Assembly (NCBI GenBank): GCA_000697475.1
Contig: JNEU01001132.1
Span: forward strand, 124,001 to 188,000
DNA length: 64,000 nucleotides
Reading direction: 5' to 3'
Origin: Lichtheimia corymbifera B2541
Lineage: Eukaryota > Mucoromycota > Mucoromycetes > Mucorales > Lichtheimiaceae
Below the pieces are notes generated by a model, which was not told the DNA's origin, made no database searches, and saw nothing but the letters and a program-made list of their open reading frames with translations. Made by a program: the position numbers and the translations under genes. This document shows, piece by piece, positions 1 to 16,533 of the stretch; positions within the stretch are counted from its first letter, which is position 1; each line of letters begins with the position of its first letter.

Positions 1-741
1 AGTATGCTTCCCTCTTTGTCAATGACAACAGCCTAATTATCGTCACAAGATCTGCAAGCCATGTGCAACGTTGGAAAGATGAAAAAGAAAAACAGCAACC
101 TTTGTGGCATATTTTTGGCTACAAAGAAATGATAACAACCAATACGAATCACAAAAGAAGAATCGATCTATTCTTGTGCATGATGCTTGGTTCCATGGAC
201 AGGCAAGGATTTCCCGAATCATGCACCCAAAGTACGTTGCTATTTTAACATGGAGCTATGACGACAGAAAGAACCTACTTTATCCTGGTCATCTGCCGTA
301 TTCACCAATCCACCCAACACGGGATCGGCGGTGTTACTTTATTGTCCATGCTGCTCCAATAGTTGAGTAAAACTATTCCGGGAATCCTCACACGTCACTC
401 AAGCCTGTACCAAACACTTGCACTGATGCTTGATGATGGTGTCATACATCATCAGCTGCTGATGGGCTTATCATAGATATTGCTTCCACAGGTGAGAAAC
501 CATCATGTCAGGAGAAGGTATACCTGTACGCTTTTGCGTTTATTTATGTCTCTCTTGGATGATAGCATACGTACAATAGAGCATTGATGAAAATGTAGAA
601 ACGCAATGTGTCACAATGGCAACAATGCAACTTTTTTAAAGAGCGGTTTGTTTGTATGGTGGTGGGTTGTTGTTGTGAACTAGGAACAAAGGAGAATGCC
701 GAGAAAAGGAGGAGGAAGGAAAGAAAACAAAAGGATGCTCC
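1..741. other. Left-edge region, weak ORFs only
   Basis: A + strand frame is open from the window edge to about 248, and a second overlapping frame is open from 104 to 370. Neither joins into a convincing gene and I recognise no domain. The first could be the 3' end of a gene whose body lies to the left of the window. The rest of the interval shows nothing I can support. Confidence 0.2.
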
Positions 742-1008
742 TTACATCTCCATGGATGTCATGATTAATACAATGAGAAGCAACCCGATCGATTGATCAT
801 TACGAAGCATCATCATCGACCATGCTGCACTTGTGTTGGTATCGGGTGTTGGTGTTACCGAGGCACTGCTGCTGCCGCTACTGCTGCTTGGAATGGGCGA
901 AAGCGTTTGGGATGACATGGATGACATGCTGCTCGCCAACGTACTTCTATTCATCATCGTAGTCATATGCATCAGTATTTTTCCTTTTGTAACTTTTGCT
1001 ATTACCAC
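742..1008 (-). CDS. Ser/Thr-rich ORF, possible C-terminal exon of an unknown protein
   Basis: This open frame encodes a Ser-rich, Pro/Thr-containing stretch followed by a short hydrophobic tail before the stop. The biased composition resembles the low-complexity ends of fungal membrane or wall proteins. No upstream exon could be joined with confidence, no domain is visible, and the opposite strand is also open, so it may be non-coding. The first codon reached is not a reliable start. Confidence 0.2.
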   Translation of the reverse strand: MVIAKVTKGKILMHMTTMMNRSTLASSMSSMSSQTLSPIPSSSSGSSSASVTPTPDTNTSAAWSMMMLRNDQSIGLLLIVLIMTSMEM

Positions 1009-2971
1009 TCACACGTTCGCACCGGGTTGTGAGCAATAGGTCATCATGAGCGTCTTTTGTGCTTCTTTTTCGCTGTCTTCAGGACAAGTATCCCAGCATG
1101 ATACCTTGGCTTTCTGCCACTAAACGAAAGGTGATGATTTCAGCATATCATATTCTAAAGATGCAATTTCGCCAAATGATGTTTACCTTGCACAAGCAAG
1201 CATACTCTGTGAATTTCGATGAAGATGCATCATTAGTATCATATGCACCCACGTTAACGATTATTCCCTTACCATCTTGCTTACATGTGCGAAGATAATT
1301 GTCCTCGTTTTGCTTGCATTGATTAAAGCTAGATGGGCAAAAATAAAGAGGTCTTAGTATTGGATTATACTTGTGCTTGGCACCTTTTGCACTTACACTG
1401 TTTGAGCAGGGCAGTTTACATTTTGAGCGTGTACGATTTGACTCGTCGCAACAAGAAGACCAGTGACAGCAATTACAATAGCAAGAGTCCTTTCAGTAGC
1501 ACGCATTATTATGTCGAAAGCAAGAAAAAGTATACAAAAAAGAAAGGAAAAAGAGCACAACAACAAGAAAGAAGGTGCAGGAGAGAAATAGGAGGAAGGT
1601 CATGTCAGTGTAATAGGAGGGATCAAAGAATACACAGATTTTCCAAATCAGCTTATTACATTTCTACTTGCCATGATCGCTCCTGCTGTCAGCTTTTCGC
1701 GGATCACGATTCATATGCCGGGTACACTGACAACTTGATGAGGTCTTCAATAGCGTTTTCAATATCATCTGAGTACCTCTGTTATATAATCGCTTCACAA
1801 TAATGCACCTTTTTTCTAGGAGCAATAACTTCAGCACAAGATTGCTATCTGCAAATTGGGATTTCCTGCATCCCTGACGGACCTTGGAAACCCAGTCTCA
1901 TTCTTCTTTGCGAGTACACAAAATAAAGAATACAAAGAATGCATACGCAACATGGTTAGTTGGATAAGGATGTCGTACGCAGCAGTCTAGAGCAGCTATC
2001 TTGGAACCATTTGCCATCATCGCTTTTCCAATAAGCAACATCGTTATTTGCGATTTATAATGACAGTTAGTACATACATATAAAGAATCGCCCATAGCAA
2101 TCAGGTATACTCCTTATTCACGTGCAGGCTCCTGCACTACCATTAAGTAATCCAGAAGAGTGGTGCAGAGAAGTCGAGTTCACATCATATCACGACATAT
2201 AAGACTGTAATCATGAAACTGGAGAGATGGCATTCCTGATATACTATGTGCTGTCTTGGTGGCTGCAAAGTGTGATGAGGTGGCTTCTTGATTTCACCAG
2301 GGATAGGTTACCATGGTGCAACGTGAATGGTCTGCTCGGGAATTGGTGTGCATTGACCCTACAATGGTAATGCCGGATGATGTGGATGATGCGTGTCCTT
2401 GCCAAAAGAGGAATTTTTTGGATTCGTGGCGTGGGTTTTCCAATTTGATACAATACACGGTTGTTTGCTTTCGAATATAAAAGACCTTCTTTCTTCTTAT
2501 ACCTCTTTATTATTTACATATCATACAAAGAGTTCATCAACAAACAACAATAATGGTTATTCTCACGTTATCTCAAGAGCATGGTTTTGTATGTATACAT
2601 ACCCATCATGATGCTATTACATCGATAGTAATGTTTACTTATTATACAATCTACTCTGATACTCAAGGTCCTCAGTGTCTTGGTGCTCTCTCTCTTTCAG
2701 CTCTTGGCAATGAGCTTGCGAGTTGGCAAAGCACGCAAAGTGGCAGGTGTGCCCTATCCTTATGGTAATAAAGCTATTACAAAGCAGCAGCATTATGTAA
2801 TACTTCTTATGCAAGCTGACAAAATCAACCAGTGTATGCCGAAAAGAATGAAGCAGAGAATGAGTTTGACAAACACGTATTCAATTGTGTCCAGCGTGTG
2901 CATCAGGTATATAAAGACAAGATCAAAAAGTGAAAGCTGCAAACTGACTTTAATGCTAGAATACGCTTGAG
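1009..2971. other. Intergenic, no supported gene
   Basis: Short overlapping ORFs occur on both strands, the longest a Lys/Arg-rich + frame at 1333-1803. None has recognisable motifs or credible splice links to neighbours. A TATA-like stretch, tataaagaca, lies about 60 bp before the ATG at 2972. I see no repeat or RNA gene. Confidence 0.3.
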
Positions 2972-3202
2972 ATGTATCCCAGTTTTGCTGTACTGCTTCT
3001 TTTGGGAGGCATCACTCACCCACTAATCAACGCCGGAGCAGGCTTCTACTACTTGGTAACTCGCGAGGTATATGCACGAGGATATTCTACAGGTGAACCG
3101 GGCAAACGCGCCCTTGGTGTTAGAACTGCGGCCCTTGGTGAGATCATCATGTTGGGGACTACGGTGCACACCATTTATCAAGTATTTGCTGGATCCTTGT
3201 AA
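2972..3202 (+). CDS. Small hydrophobic protein, function unknown
   Basis: An ATG-initiated 76-residue ORF. Its first about 25 residues are hydrophobic (starting MYPSFAVLLLLGG) and could be a signal anchor. A second hydrophobic patch lies near the C-terminus (ALGEIIMLGTTVHTIYQVF). A TATA-like element precedes it by about 60 bp. I recognise no family. It could be a genuine small membrane protein, one exon of a larger gene, or chance. Nearby sequence offers no convincing partner exon. Confidence 0.3.
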   Translation: MYPSFAVLLLLGGITHPLINAGAGFYYLVTREVYARGYSTGEPGKRALGVRTAALGEIIMLGTTVHTIYQVFAGSL

Positions 3203-5557
3203 TATGCGGCTTGGAATGTTTGAACACATGCTTAGATGCATACCCAATATCATACCTCCTTCTCGTTTGTATCATGCTACGATTTACTTTGACTTTCAAA
3301 TAAACAAGTATGTGAGATTTTTCTAGTGCAAGAAGACTACCATGACACAAATGTGTAACCACCAGATTACTTTTATGTCCACTCGATCACTTGAGCCACA
3401 TGTATCATGCTGTATCGGTCACACAGGAAAGCCTAGAAAGACAATGACGTGCAACCATCCCAACTCGAATATAGTACAATGATGCCTTGGTGCTATATCG
3501 CATTGCTTTGATTTTGACAGTGCAAGTAGTAGAAGAACATATTGTGCGTCTGTGGTTTGCCCGGTTACATAAAGTCAAGCACACTATGTATTCGGGCCAA
3601 TCGCTGATGCTCAAATGCTTGTCGCATTCTAAGAAAGTTAATAGAGATTTTATAATCCTCTATGATTCAGCACATCTGATAATTTGGTTGATAGCTATTA
3701 TACATAGCATGTATTTTTGATGGAGTGATCAATGCAAAAGCTTATTCAATAATGGATGACTTGCAGCAGCTTGGTCAAGAACGTTATCCATAAAGCGTGG
3801 CGACCTTAATCATTCCGTAGCTGTGATTTTCGAGCCATGTAATAATGAAATAAGCTTTTAAACCGAGTAACCAGCCAAAGTGGATCCAATTATGCATAAT
3901 TAAATTGGCCAGAGCCTATACGATGAAGATGGCGTTCATTCACTTTCATAATAATGACAAGCGTACATATTAAACACGATCCAACCTCCAGCGGGGCGTT
4001 TGGGATATATCCGGTGAACTTTCTTTGGGTTTGTTTGCATCTTATGACACCTTCTCTGCATAAAGGAATCACGCAATGGGCAGCAAGATACGTTTTATCC
4101 AATACTTCCTAATGCGGAGAGTGGATTGACTGCATGAACAAAGAAAGCTACCCCTTTTTTTTCCATGCATGCAATGCAATCACCGAGCCCAGTTGTAGTC
4201 TGATTGCTTTTATAACCTTTACCGGCTTTGAACCTCTTGGGCAACTCCCGGTTGATCATAGCGGCCATGCTATGCGTCGATCACCACGTGGTCGTCCCAA
4301 GTGACACGACCGGCCATGTGAGAAAGTAGTCTCGTCGTTCGTAGCAACTATTCCAGCCCAAGTTGTTCATTATCATGGTTTGGGAGACGAGTTGAATATT
4401 CATGTTGCAGCATACATAGGCTAGACAGAGACACCAAGACCTGGCATATACCAACTAAAAGCTATCCCCAAGGACCATTCTATTATTCACCAGTTGAATT
4501 GCTTGTGGGAAAGTTGTCCAACCATTCGACCATAGCTATTATTGAAAGTTGCTAGATTCAATTGTATGTTGCTATAAATATATGGCTTGTTTGTCTACTG
4601 AGATGTATACAATAACATGGGTAACGATAACAAGTTATTCTTCATAAGATAAAGTAATAATGAATGTGAACGATGAAAGCTTTCGTGGAACGCTTGTACA
4701 AGCGAAAAAACTCAGACCAAGCCATGTGAGAAAAAAAAAACGATAACATCATCCCACGTTAACACTGTCTATAAATAATATTTTGCGATGACATCCATCT
4801 CACGCCATCCCGAGCTGTAAGCATGGGCCATTAACAACATATGAGCATTTCATGTATTGTTGGGATGTAGTGTGGCTGGGTATCAAGTGGGTAACTGGGA
4901 AGGTGAAACTGAGCTGACCATGCCATTGGGCGCAATGGCCAAAAGGCAAAATTTTTCTCAAGCACGGCCACCATTGGCATACACAGCTTTGGATCGCCCC
5001 GCAGTGCTTATTACTATGTATTGCTATGATTGTATTTTCACACCTTCATACTTTTTGAGAATGAGCTTTATTCAAACAACCAGATTTTAATACCAATCAA
5101 TTTGGTAATTGAATCCTTTAATGTATATTGAGGATGGGCAATATAATACATATGCAATACAGCCAGCAGTAGAGAGAGTCGTAGCAATGATAGGGTTGTG
5201 TGGGGTGAGGAAGAAGGATGATTCGCATTCTGATTACCTCTCCGACAAGTTGTGCCAATGGGCATTTGGATACAGTGGAACACATTACACTCCTTTTCTT
5301 TCTTCTTTAAACACCCATACGCACACACCACGCACTTTTTGTCCCAATACCTTATACTTTATTCTCTTTATTCTCTCCTTTGACATTCTCGCAACGTCAA
5401 AATAATTTACAACGACAAGGTCGTCAGTGCTACTCTTTTCCTTTCTTTCTTTGTTTCGCTTTTCTTGTGATTCAGTCTCAACAAGTGTGGCGTCTCGAAA
5501 TCTCGGAAAAGCTATACTCGTCATCGAGCCGCTCCCTTCTTTCCGCATTCGTACACA
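3203..5557. other. Intergenic region and 5' leader of the GLI-like factor
   Basis: No gene is supported here. ORFs at 3890-4102, 4857-5090 and 5109-5405 lack motifs and overlap other open frames. From about 5280 to 5550 the + strand becomes pyrimidine-rich (runs such as tttcttctttaaacacc), typical of a fungal promoter and 5' leader, and leads into the ATG at 5558. Confidence 0.35.
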
Positions 5558-8500
5558 ATGGAAACACAGACTTCCGAACACCCTCCATCATCCGATCCGG
5601 GAGACTCTTCACAGCATCCAATGCATGCACTGAATCTTTCTGGAGACATGCTCGGCCATGCAGCTTCGGGTTCAGGGGTTCCACCTCCCAACTTCTCCAT
5701 TGTACCTGTCCATCAGCAGTATCAGTCTCATTTCAACAGTGCGTCTCATGTTACAACACCTGAGGATGGCCAGCCTTTATTACAACAACATCCAGGTGTT
5801 ATCAGTAATGATGCTTTGCATACTCAGCAGCAGCAGCAGCAGCAGCCGCATCCAGGTCCTCAACCGCAGCATCAGCAACAGCAACAGCAGCAGCAACAAC
5901 CAATGGACGTTACAATGAGCCATCAGCAGTTGCAACAATCATCACAAACTCAACATCATCATCCTCATCATCAACAACAGCATAATCCTGCGGATATGAT
6001 GAAAGCATCCCTTGATCAACAGCTTATGGCAATGGCAGCTGCAGCAAGCAACCTGCAATACCCTATCAATGTTACACCTGGAATGGCAGGACCTACGCTT
6101 ATCAATCAACAAGCACATGCAAGTCTTAATCAAGGAGGAGGAGGTGGTGGTGGTGGTGGAATTTCACCCGATGCTATGCAACAAGACCAGCAACAACAAC
6201 AAGCTGGACAAGAAATGATGGTAGCACATGGGCTAGGATCGTCATCATCTGGTGCGGTCATATCCCCTCATGAACAGGTAAAACACAAAAGGATTCCGAG
6301 TTAAAAGGAGCCAGTAATAATAGAATTGATTGGTAGCAGATGATGGGTATCAATGTACAACCCCAACAACAGCAACAGCAACACCATGAGCAACAACAAC
6401 ATCATCATCAGCCGCAGCAACCACCACCACAACAACCCCAACAGCATATGGATATCTATGGTAATGTGGCGCACGGACCATCGCAGGAACTTGGTCAGCA
6501 TATGATTCAAGATATCTTGTTCAGTCAGCAGCAACAACGTCATCAGGTGCCCTCTGTGCAACAGGATCAACCTCTTACATTGCAACATCCTTCGATCGTG
6601 ACTCAGCAACAATCTCAACAGCAACAACAACAAGAACAAATGATATTGTCTACTCCACTACAAAGTCCTCAAGAACATGCTATTGCTGCTGCTCAACAAG
6701 CAATGGCTCAACAAATCGCCCAATCACAACAACAACAACAGCAGCAGCAGCACCGACAAGAACAACAACAACATCAAGGTTCTGGTGTACCTGCTAATGT
6801 GATCATGTTGCAGCACCCAAATCATGTTGGTATGCGACAAGAACAAGGATATCAACCATCATCCATGCCATCTCATTCCCAAGCAACACAACACCAACCA
6901 CAGCAGCAACAACATAATCATGAAATGGTGTTTATTGACGAGAGTCATGAGGCCCAACGCAGACGACAACAGCAGCAGCGTCAGGAGATTATTAATAATG
7001 AAAAGGTAAGGGAAAGAAATGGATCAATGGAAAAAGAAAACGGACATGCTAATGATTCTTGTCATGTATAGGCGTATTCTGCTGCTATGCTCAGACAACA
7101 ACAGGTGATGATGCAACAAGCAAGCGAAGCATCTGCAGCTTCCCGAGAAGATGAAGCATCAGGATCTACTAGCTGTGATGTATCACCAAGGGAATTTGAA
7201 GGCATGTCGCGTGAGCAGTTGATTGCACGATTGATGGTACTGGAGCAAGAGAAACGTGCCGGTGGTGGTAGCAGCGTTACAAGTCGCAGTGAACAAGGTC
7301 AAGGAACGTCATCTGAAGCAGCAATTGAGATCAAGTCCGAAACAAGCACCAATGTGGATGATGATGATGAAGGACCATCGACTCCACCTGATACCCACCG
7401 ATCTGCTGCTGACAATAATGCTGAACGATCATCCGAGAGCAATAGCAAGCATGAAGATGGAGGAGATGAAGACGAAGAAGATGAGGATGAGGATGGTGAC
7501 AGCGAACAACCTGATCAAGCCCAGTCCAAGCCAATGCAATGTTTATGGAAAGATTGTGGTCAGATGTTGGAGAATATGCAAAAGTTGATTAGTCACATCA
7601 GTGATAACCATGTTGGAAGTGGAAAGGTACGTTTTGGTTTGTAGTATATATATGTGTCTATGTGTGCTAATGGATATGCTATAGCCAACGTATCGCTGCG
7701 AGTGGGAAGGATGTGCACGCAATCAAAAGCCTTTCACCAAACGGCACAAGATGTATAACCATTTGCGTACCCATACAGGCGAAAGACCTTTTGTGTGCAG
7801 TAAACCAGGCAAGTAAAAATGGGATAATATGTATATACAGCTATCCATGTAATTAACTCGAAACAAACATTAGGTTGTGGCAAGCGGTTCTCGAGACCAG
7901 ATTCTTTAACAACCCACGTCAAGACACATTCCAATGTTCGGCCGTTCATTTGCCCAGTGAAAGGATGTCAAAAGGCTTATTATCATTCGCGTTCACTGAA
8001 AAAGCATGAAAAGACACATGAAAATACGGTTCAGACTTCAGCGCCGTCACTTCCATTTGGTACTTCTTCTGGCTTCAACAACAATATGACGGGACAGGTG
8101 CCCGTGGACTTTTTGCATAACGTACCGATCATACAGCAGCATCATGGCTCCCAGGCACAACAGCAACAACAACAAGAGCACCACATGATAGATCCCACAA
8201 CAGCAGCAGCCGCTGCTGCTGCTGCTGCTGCTGCTGCTGCCGCATCACATCATCCTCCACCTCAACAGCCACAATCTATCCCGCCTACTCCTCAAGAACA
8301 ACATCAACAGCATTTGGGTTTTCCTATGAGTACTACGCCTTCTCCATCTCACATGGTAACTACCTTTGCAAGTAATCCGGTTGCTATGCAACAGGCCACC
8401 GCTACGTTCAATGCACCTGTCATGATGGATACCAGTACGTCGTCTACCACAAGCACTCCCTCTACCACTACTACCACCCCGCATCAGCAACAACCCTTTC

Positions 8501-8610
8501 CCATGGTCATTGACCAACCACATCATCATCATCCACATCATCATCACCAACAACAATACGTCCCTGATAATGCCAATGGTGCCCCCTTTGACGGCTTCCG
8601 AGGAGCATGA
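5558..8610 (+). CDS. Gln-rich GLI-like C2H2 zinc-finger transcription factor
   Basis: Predicted nuclear DNA-binding regulator of 933 residues from five exons: 5558-6277, 6340-7005, 7072-7626, 7685-7808 and 7874-8610. About 600 N-terminal residues are dominated by Gln and His tracts. An acidic Asp/Glu stretch precedes four consecutive C2H2 fingers at roughly residues 617-641, 652-677, 685-707 and 715-737. The long CxxxxC spacing (CLWKDC, CEWEGC, CSKPGC, CPVKGC), the TGERPF linker and the FSRPDSLTTHVKTHSNVRPF-type finger three match the GLI/GLIS/ZIC class. The C-terminus has a polyAla run (near 8203-8240) and His/Gln repeats. The fourth intron (7809-7873) starts with GC rather than GT, and this is the only junction that restores finger three. 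Targets cannot be inferred. Confidence 0.88.
5826..8600 (+). repeat. CAG/CAA and GCT trinucleotide tracts in coding sequence
   Basis: Multiple in-frame CAG/CAA runs (about 5826-5900, 6361-6430, 6600-6640, 6720-6775, 8150-8180), a GCT/GCC run of about 20 codons (8200-8243) and CAT/CAC runs (5950-5985, 8521-8555) encode Gln, Ala and His tracts in the zinc-finger factor. The CAG and CAA codons are interspersed, which tends to limit slippage. Confidence 0.85.
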
Positions 8611-9293
8611 TCTTTTTTATTATTCTCCCTTACACCCTTGCTATCTCTTTTTTTGTCATTTCTTTATCTATGTACATTGCTTATATGGTCTACTATCGAG
8701 AATTGCTGTTTCCCAGGTGGAAGCATCACGCGTAGATTCACGGAACAAAAAAAAGCCGAACAGAGAAATACTCGCATACGCAACTTCCTCAATGAGACAC
8801 ACACACACTTACATGCATACATATACACACACTCTCTCTCACACACACTCTTTATTACTATCTCCATATTTCATCATCTGTAATCATCTTGCACTTTGAA
8901 CTATCCGCCATTATCACCCTTATTCGTGTTTTGTATCTCCTTTTTTTTATCCACGCAGTCAGAGACACTCACACACACACACACAAGCATGCTATTAGGA
9001 AATATATTTAAACATGGCTATCTATCTGACAACCAGAGAAAGCCTTTCGGCGCAACATGCTGCTAGCTTTTTTTTTTCACCCATGAAATGTGTTTGTGCA
9101 TGATAAAAAGTGGATATGATGGATCAGTGAGACATGTGACCACGCAACCGAAAGAGCTATGGTTGGTCGACATGGAAAATCACATTTGTGGACAAGTTCG
9201 AACTCAGATCTCAGCGCTCGAAAAACGGACGATTGTCATCTTGCCATCGCCAAGTCCTTGAAGTTATTTTTCTTTACCGATCTGCGCCTCGCA
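8611..9293. other. Intergenic: 3' end of the TF, CA microsatellites, promoter of the ZUP1-like gene
   Basis: Contains two CA/TC-rich microsatellites (about 8797-8860 and 8968-8984, acacac runs) in the probable 3' UTR of the zinc-finger gene. The remainder leads to the ATG at 9294. No ORF with coding character is seen. Confidence 0.5.
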
Positions 9294-10906
9294 ATGACCG
9301 ATGACTACACTAAGCCCAATGACAATCCATGTGCTGTAATGGGTTGCAAAGAACAATGTGGGTGTCTCTATTTGACTTGGCATTGGCTTGATCTTGACAG
9401 TTTTTTCACCTCTCTCTCTCCGCCCTGACTCTTTATTAGTTGTTTCTCGAGTATCCTCATACGAAGTATTGGACAATATACATCAACCACAAACCAAGTG
9501 TCAGAGCATCAGTCCAACTATCAAAGGTCGTACGTCTGACGAGGGTTCTCTATCTCCTCTCAAGGTAAGGAGCTCTTTATGGTGTATGTGTTACTATGGA
9601 ATATTCACCGCATATGGCGGTGTTATCATTTCTCTGTTTGTAGCGAAAAGACGACAGCGACTATGCATCTGATCTACATACACAACAGGCCAAGCGTGTT
9701 CAAAAAGAAAATGATTCGGATCATTGCTATGCCCGCGATATAATCAACCAAGACCAAGAGTTATGGGCTACGCTTGCAGCTTTAAGTGAGGATAGTCGAA
9801 CACCAGGTAAAGGGATGAGAGGATGTATCATGGTTACTAGTTGATTGGTTGGACTTACCCATGTTGTATCAGGTGTTATCCCACGACTAGAGCCGCAGTT
9901 CACTAGTCTCAACAGAAAAGGCAATACCATGGCAGCTTATTTATGCAGCCCTTACACCGATCATATCGCTACTGGATTCGTTGACCTTGGATGGGGATGT
10001 GGTTATCGCAACTGCCAAATGTTGATGACATTTTTGCAACGCCAACAAGAACATGGTGACTCCCTTGTACGAGAAGTGGCTGATATATCTGGGCTCCAGT
10101 TGTTACTGGAAAGGGCATGGAGTGAAGGTAAAACCTCAAAAAAGTGAATTGGTAATTCATGATGGCTTATTCGTATAATAGGATTTGACAAGCAAGGAGC
10201 CAAGCAATTGAACCATCGAGTATACAAGACAAGGAAATGGATTGGTACTACCGAGGTGTATTGTATGCTGGTATATCTTGGTATTCGGTGCACCATTCTT
10301 GACTTTCATCGACCATCAGGACCCAACAATTCCCATGACAGCATGTTTGACTGGATCCAATCCTACTTTCAAAGCGGCGTCTTGGACAAGGATCCGAACA
10401 CATACAACAAAAAAGGCATTGTGCACATCACCGATAGACCACCACTCTATTTACAGCACTCTGGTCATAGCCGAACAGTGATTGGCATCGAGATACTCAA
10501 AGACGGAAAACGTAATTTGATCATGTTTGATCCTGGAAGGCGGATGTTACGCTCGTATCGATCATCTACAGCACCCGAAGATGACACTGCAGTATCCTCG
10601 GCCAATTCAGATGGTGACTCAAACTCGTTGGATGGCAATGACAGCCAGGCACAGCCTTATTCATTCACGTCACGGATTCTAAGTTGGAAACCAAAAACAG
10701 GATTACCTGCCAATCTCTTGCGTCCTTTTCGCGTTGATGCAAAGACAATTGCAAAGAATCGGCAGTATCAGCTTTTGGTGCTAGGAGAAGTTGAAGATGA
10801 TCGTCCTAATGGTGGTACCCTATCATGGAATCGCGACAAGGGATATTTGTTGGATCAAAGTGAACGGGAAGCAATGAAAAATGTAGCCAGTATGCAAGCC
10901 CATTAA
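9294..10906 (+). CDS. ZUP1/Mug105-like cysteine peptidase (family C78 deubiquitinase)
   Basis: Papain-like isopeptidase of the UFSP/ZUP1 (C78) family; ZUP1 members cut Lys63-linked ubiquitin chains and act in genome maintenance. Five exons: 9294-9357, 9440-9564, 9644-9806, 9873-10127, 10182-10906; 443 residues. The signature DLGWGCGYRN carries the nucleophile Cys160. YLQHSGHSRT contains His298 and LIMFDPG contains Asp319, giving a complete catalytic triad. The conserved TRKWIGTTEVY block is present. At the N-terminus C13-x4-C18-x17-H36-x5-C42 looks like one C2HC zinc knuckle and spans intron 1. Human ZUP1 has several such fingers, so this is a compact version. I chose the start at 9294 because it restores the zinc knuckle. 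UFM1-specific peptidase is a less likely alternative. Confidence 0.85.
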
Positions 10907-11316
10907 AAAGGTTGATGCCCAACTTCAATATAGTATACCCGTGCCCTTCATTTCCACCTTCCCCTTCCCCACGCACATAATCATCCTCTTTTCCAATTGC
11001 ATATTCACACATTTTAGATATATCCCACGCCCAAAAAAGTGATTATTACAACACAAATTGCAATTCAATGAATGGAATGATGATGGTGGTGGTGGTGATG
11101 GCTCGTGCTTTGGGTTCTTTTCTTTTCCCGCGAGTAACACAATATGCAATATGCAGCTTACAAATGATTGGTGGAAAGGTTTACAAAACGCATGACGAGC
11201 GGGATATGAAATTTAGCAGGAAAAGCGACCGAGGAAAAAAAATACTTTTTTTTTCTTTCGGTTTCCTCTCTTTTACGCACACACGCACACACACAAACAA
11301 CGCTTCTTCCTTTACC
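10907..11316. other. Intergenic: ZUP1-like 3' end and mtHsp70 promoter
   Basis: No gene. The last 100 bp before the ATG at 11317 carry an A-tract, a T/C-rich tract (tttttttctttcggtttcctc) and a CA repeat. I did not see a convincing array of inverted nGAAn heat-shock pentamers, although the downstream gene is a heat-shock family member. Confidence 0.45.
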
Positions 11317-13881
<2,565 letters not shown>

Positions 13882-14112
13882 ATTAAAACTTTGTGTGTGG
13901 TGTTTATTTCCAATGCAATGTTTACAAGAGGTATCATTTAATGTACAATTATGGTACAGATGCTGTAGTGACGCGAATGCTGGTGAAAGGGTGTGTGTGT
14001 GGGAATGAAAAGGTGCGGATTCAAAAAGTGGCTATATGAATGAGTATGGGATATCAAAAGACAAAACGGTGATGGGCGGGGAATGTTCAAGGGTGGGGTG
14101 ATGAAGAAAGGC

Positions 14113-16533
<2,421 letters not shown>

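Noticed and set aside
1333..1803. 156-codon + strand ORF
   Set aside because: Lys/Arg/Ser-rich with no motif, antisense also partly open, no splice partner or promoter evidence; treated as chance.
4201..4260. tRNA-like B-box (aggttcaaagcc on the minus strand)
   Set aside because: The flanking bases do not form a T-stem or acceptor stem, and no A-box is placed correctly.
8797..8984. CA-rich tracts considered as CRISPR or mobile-element repeats
   Set aside because: They are simple microsatellites without spacers, terminal repeats or a transposase.
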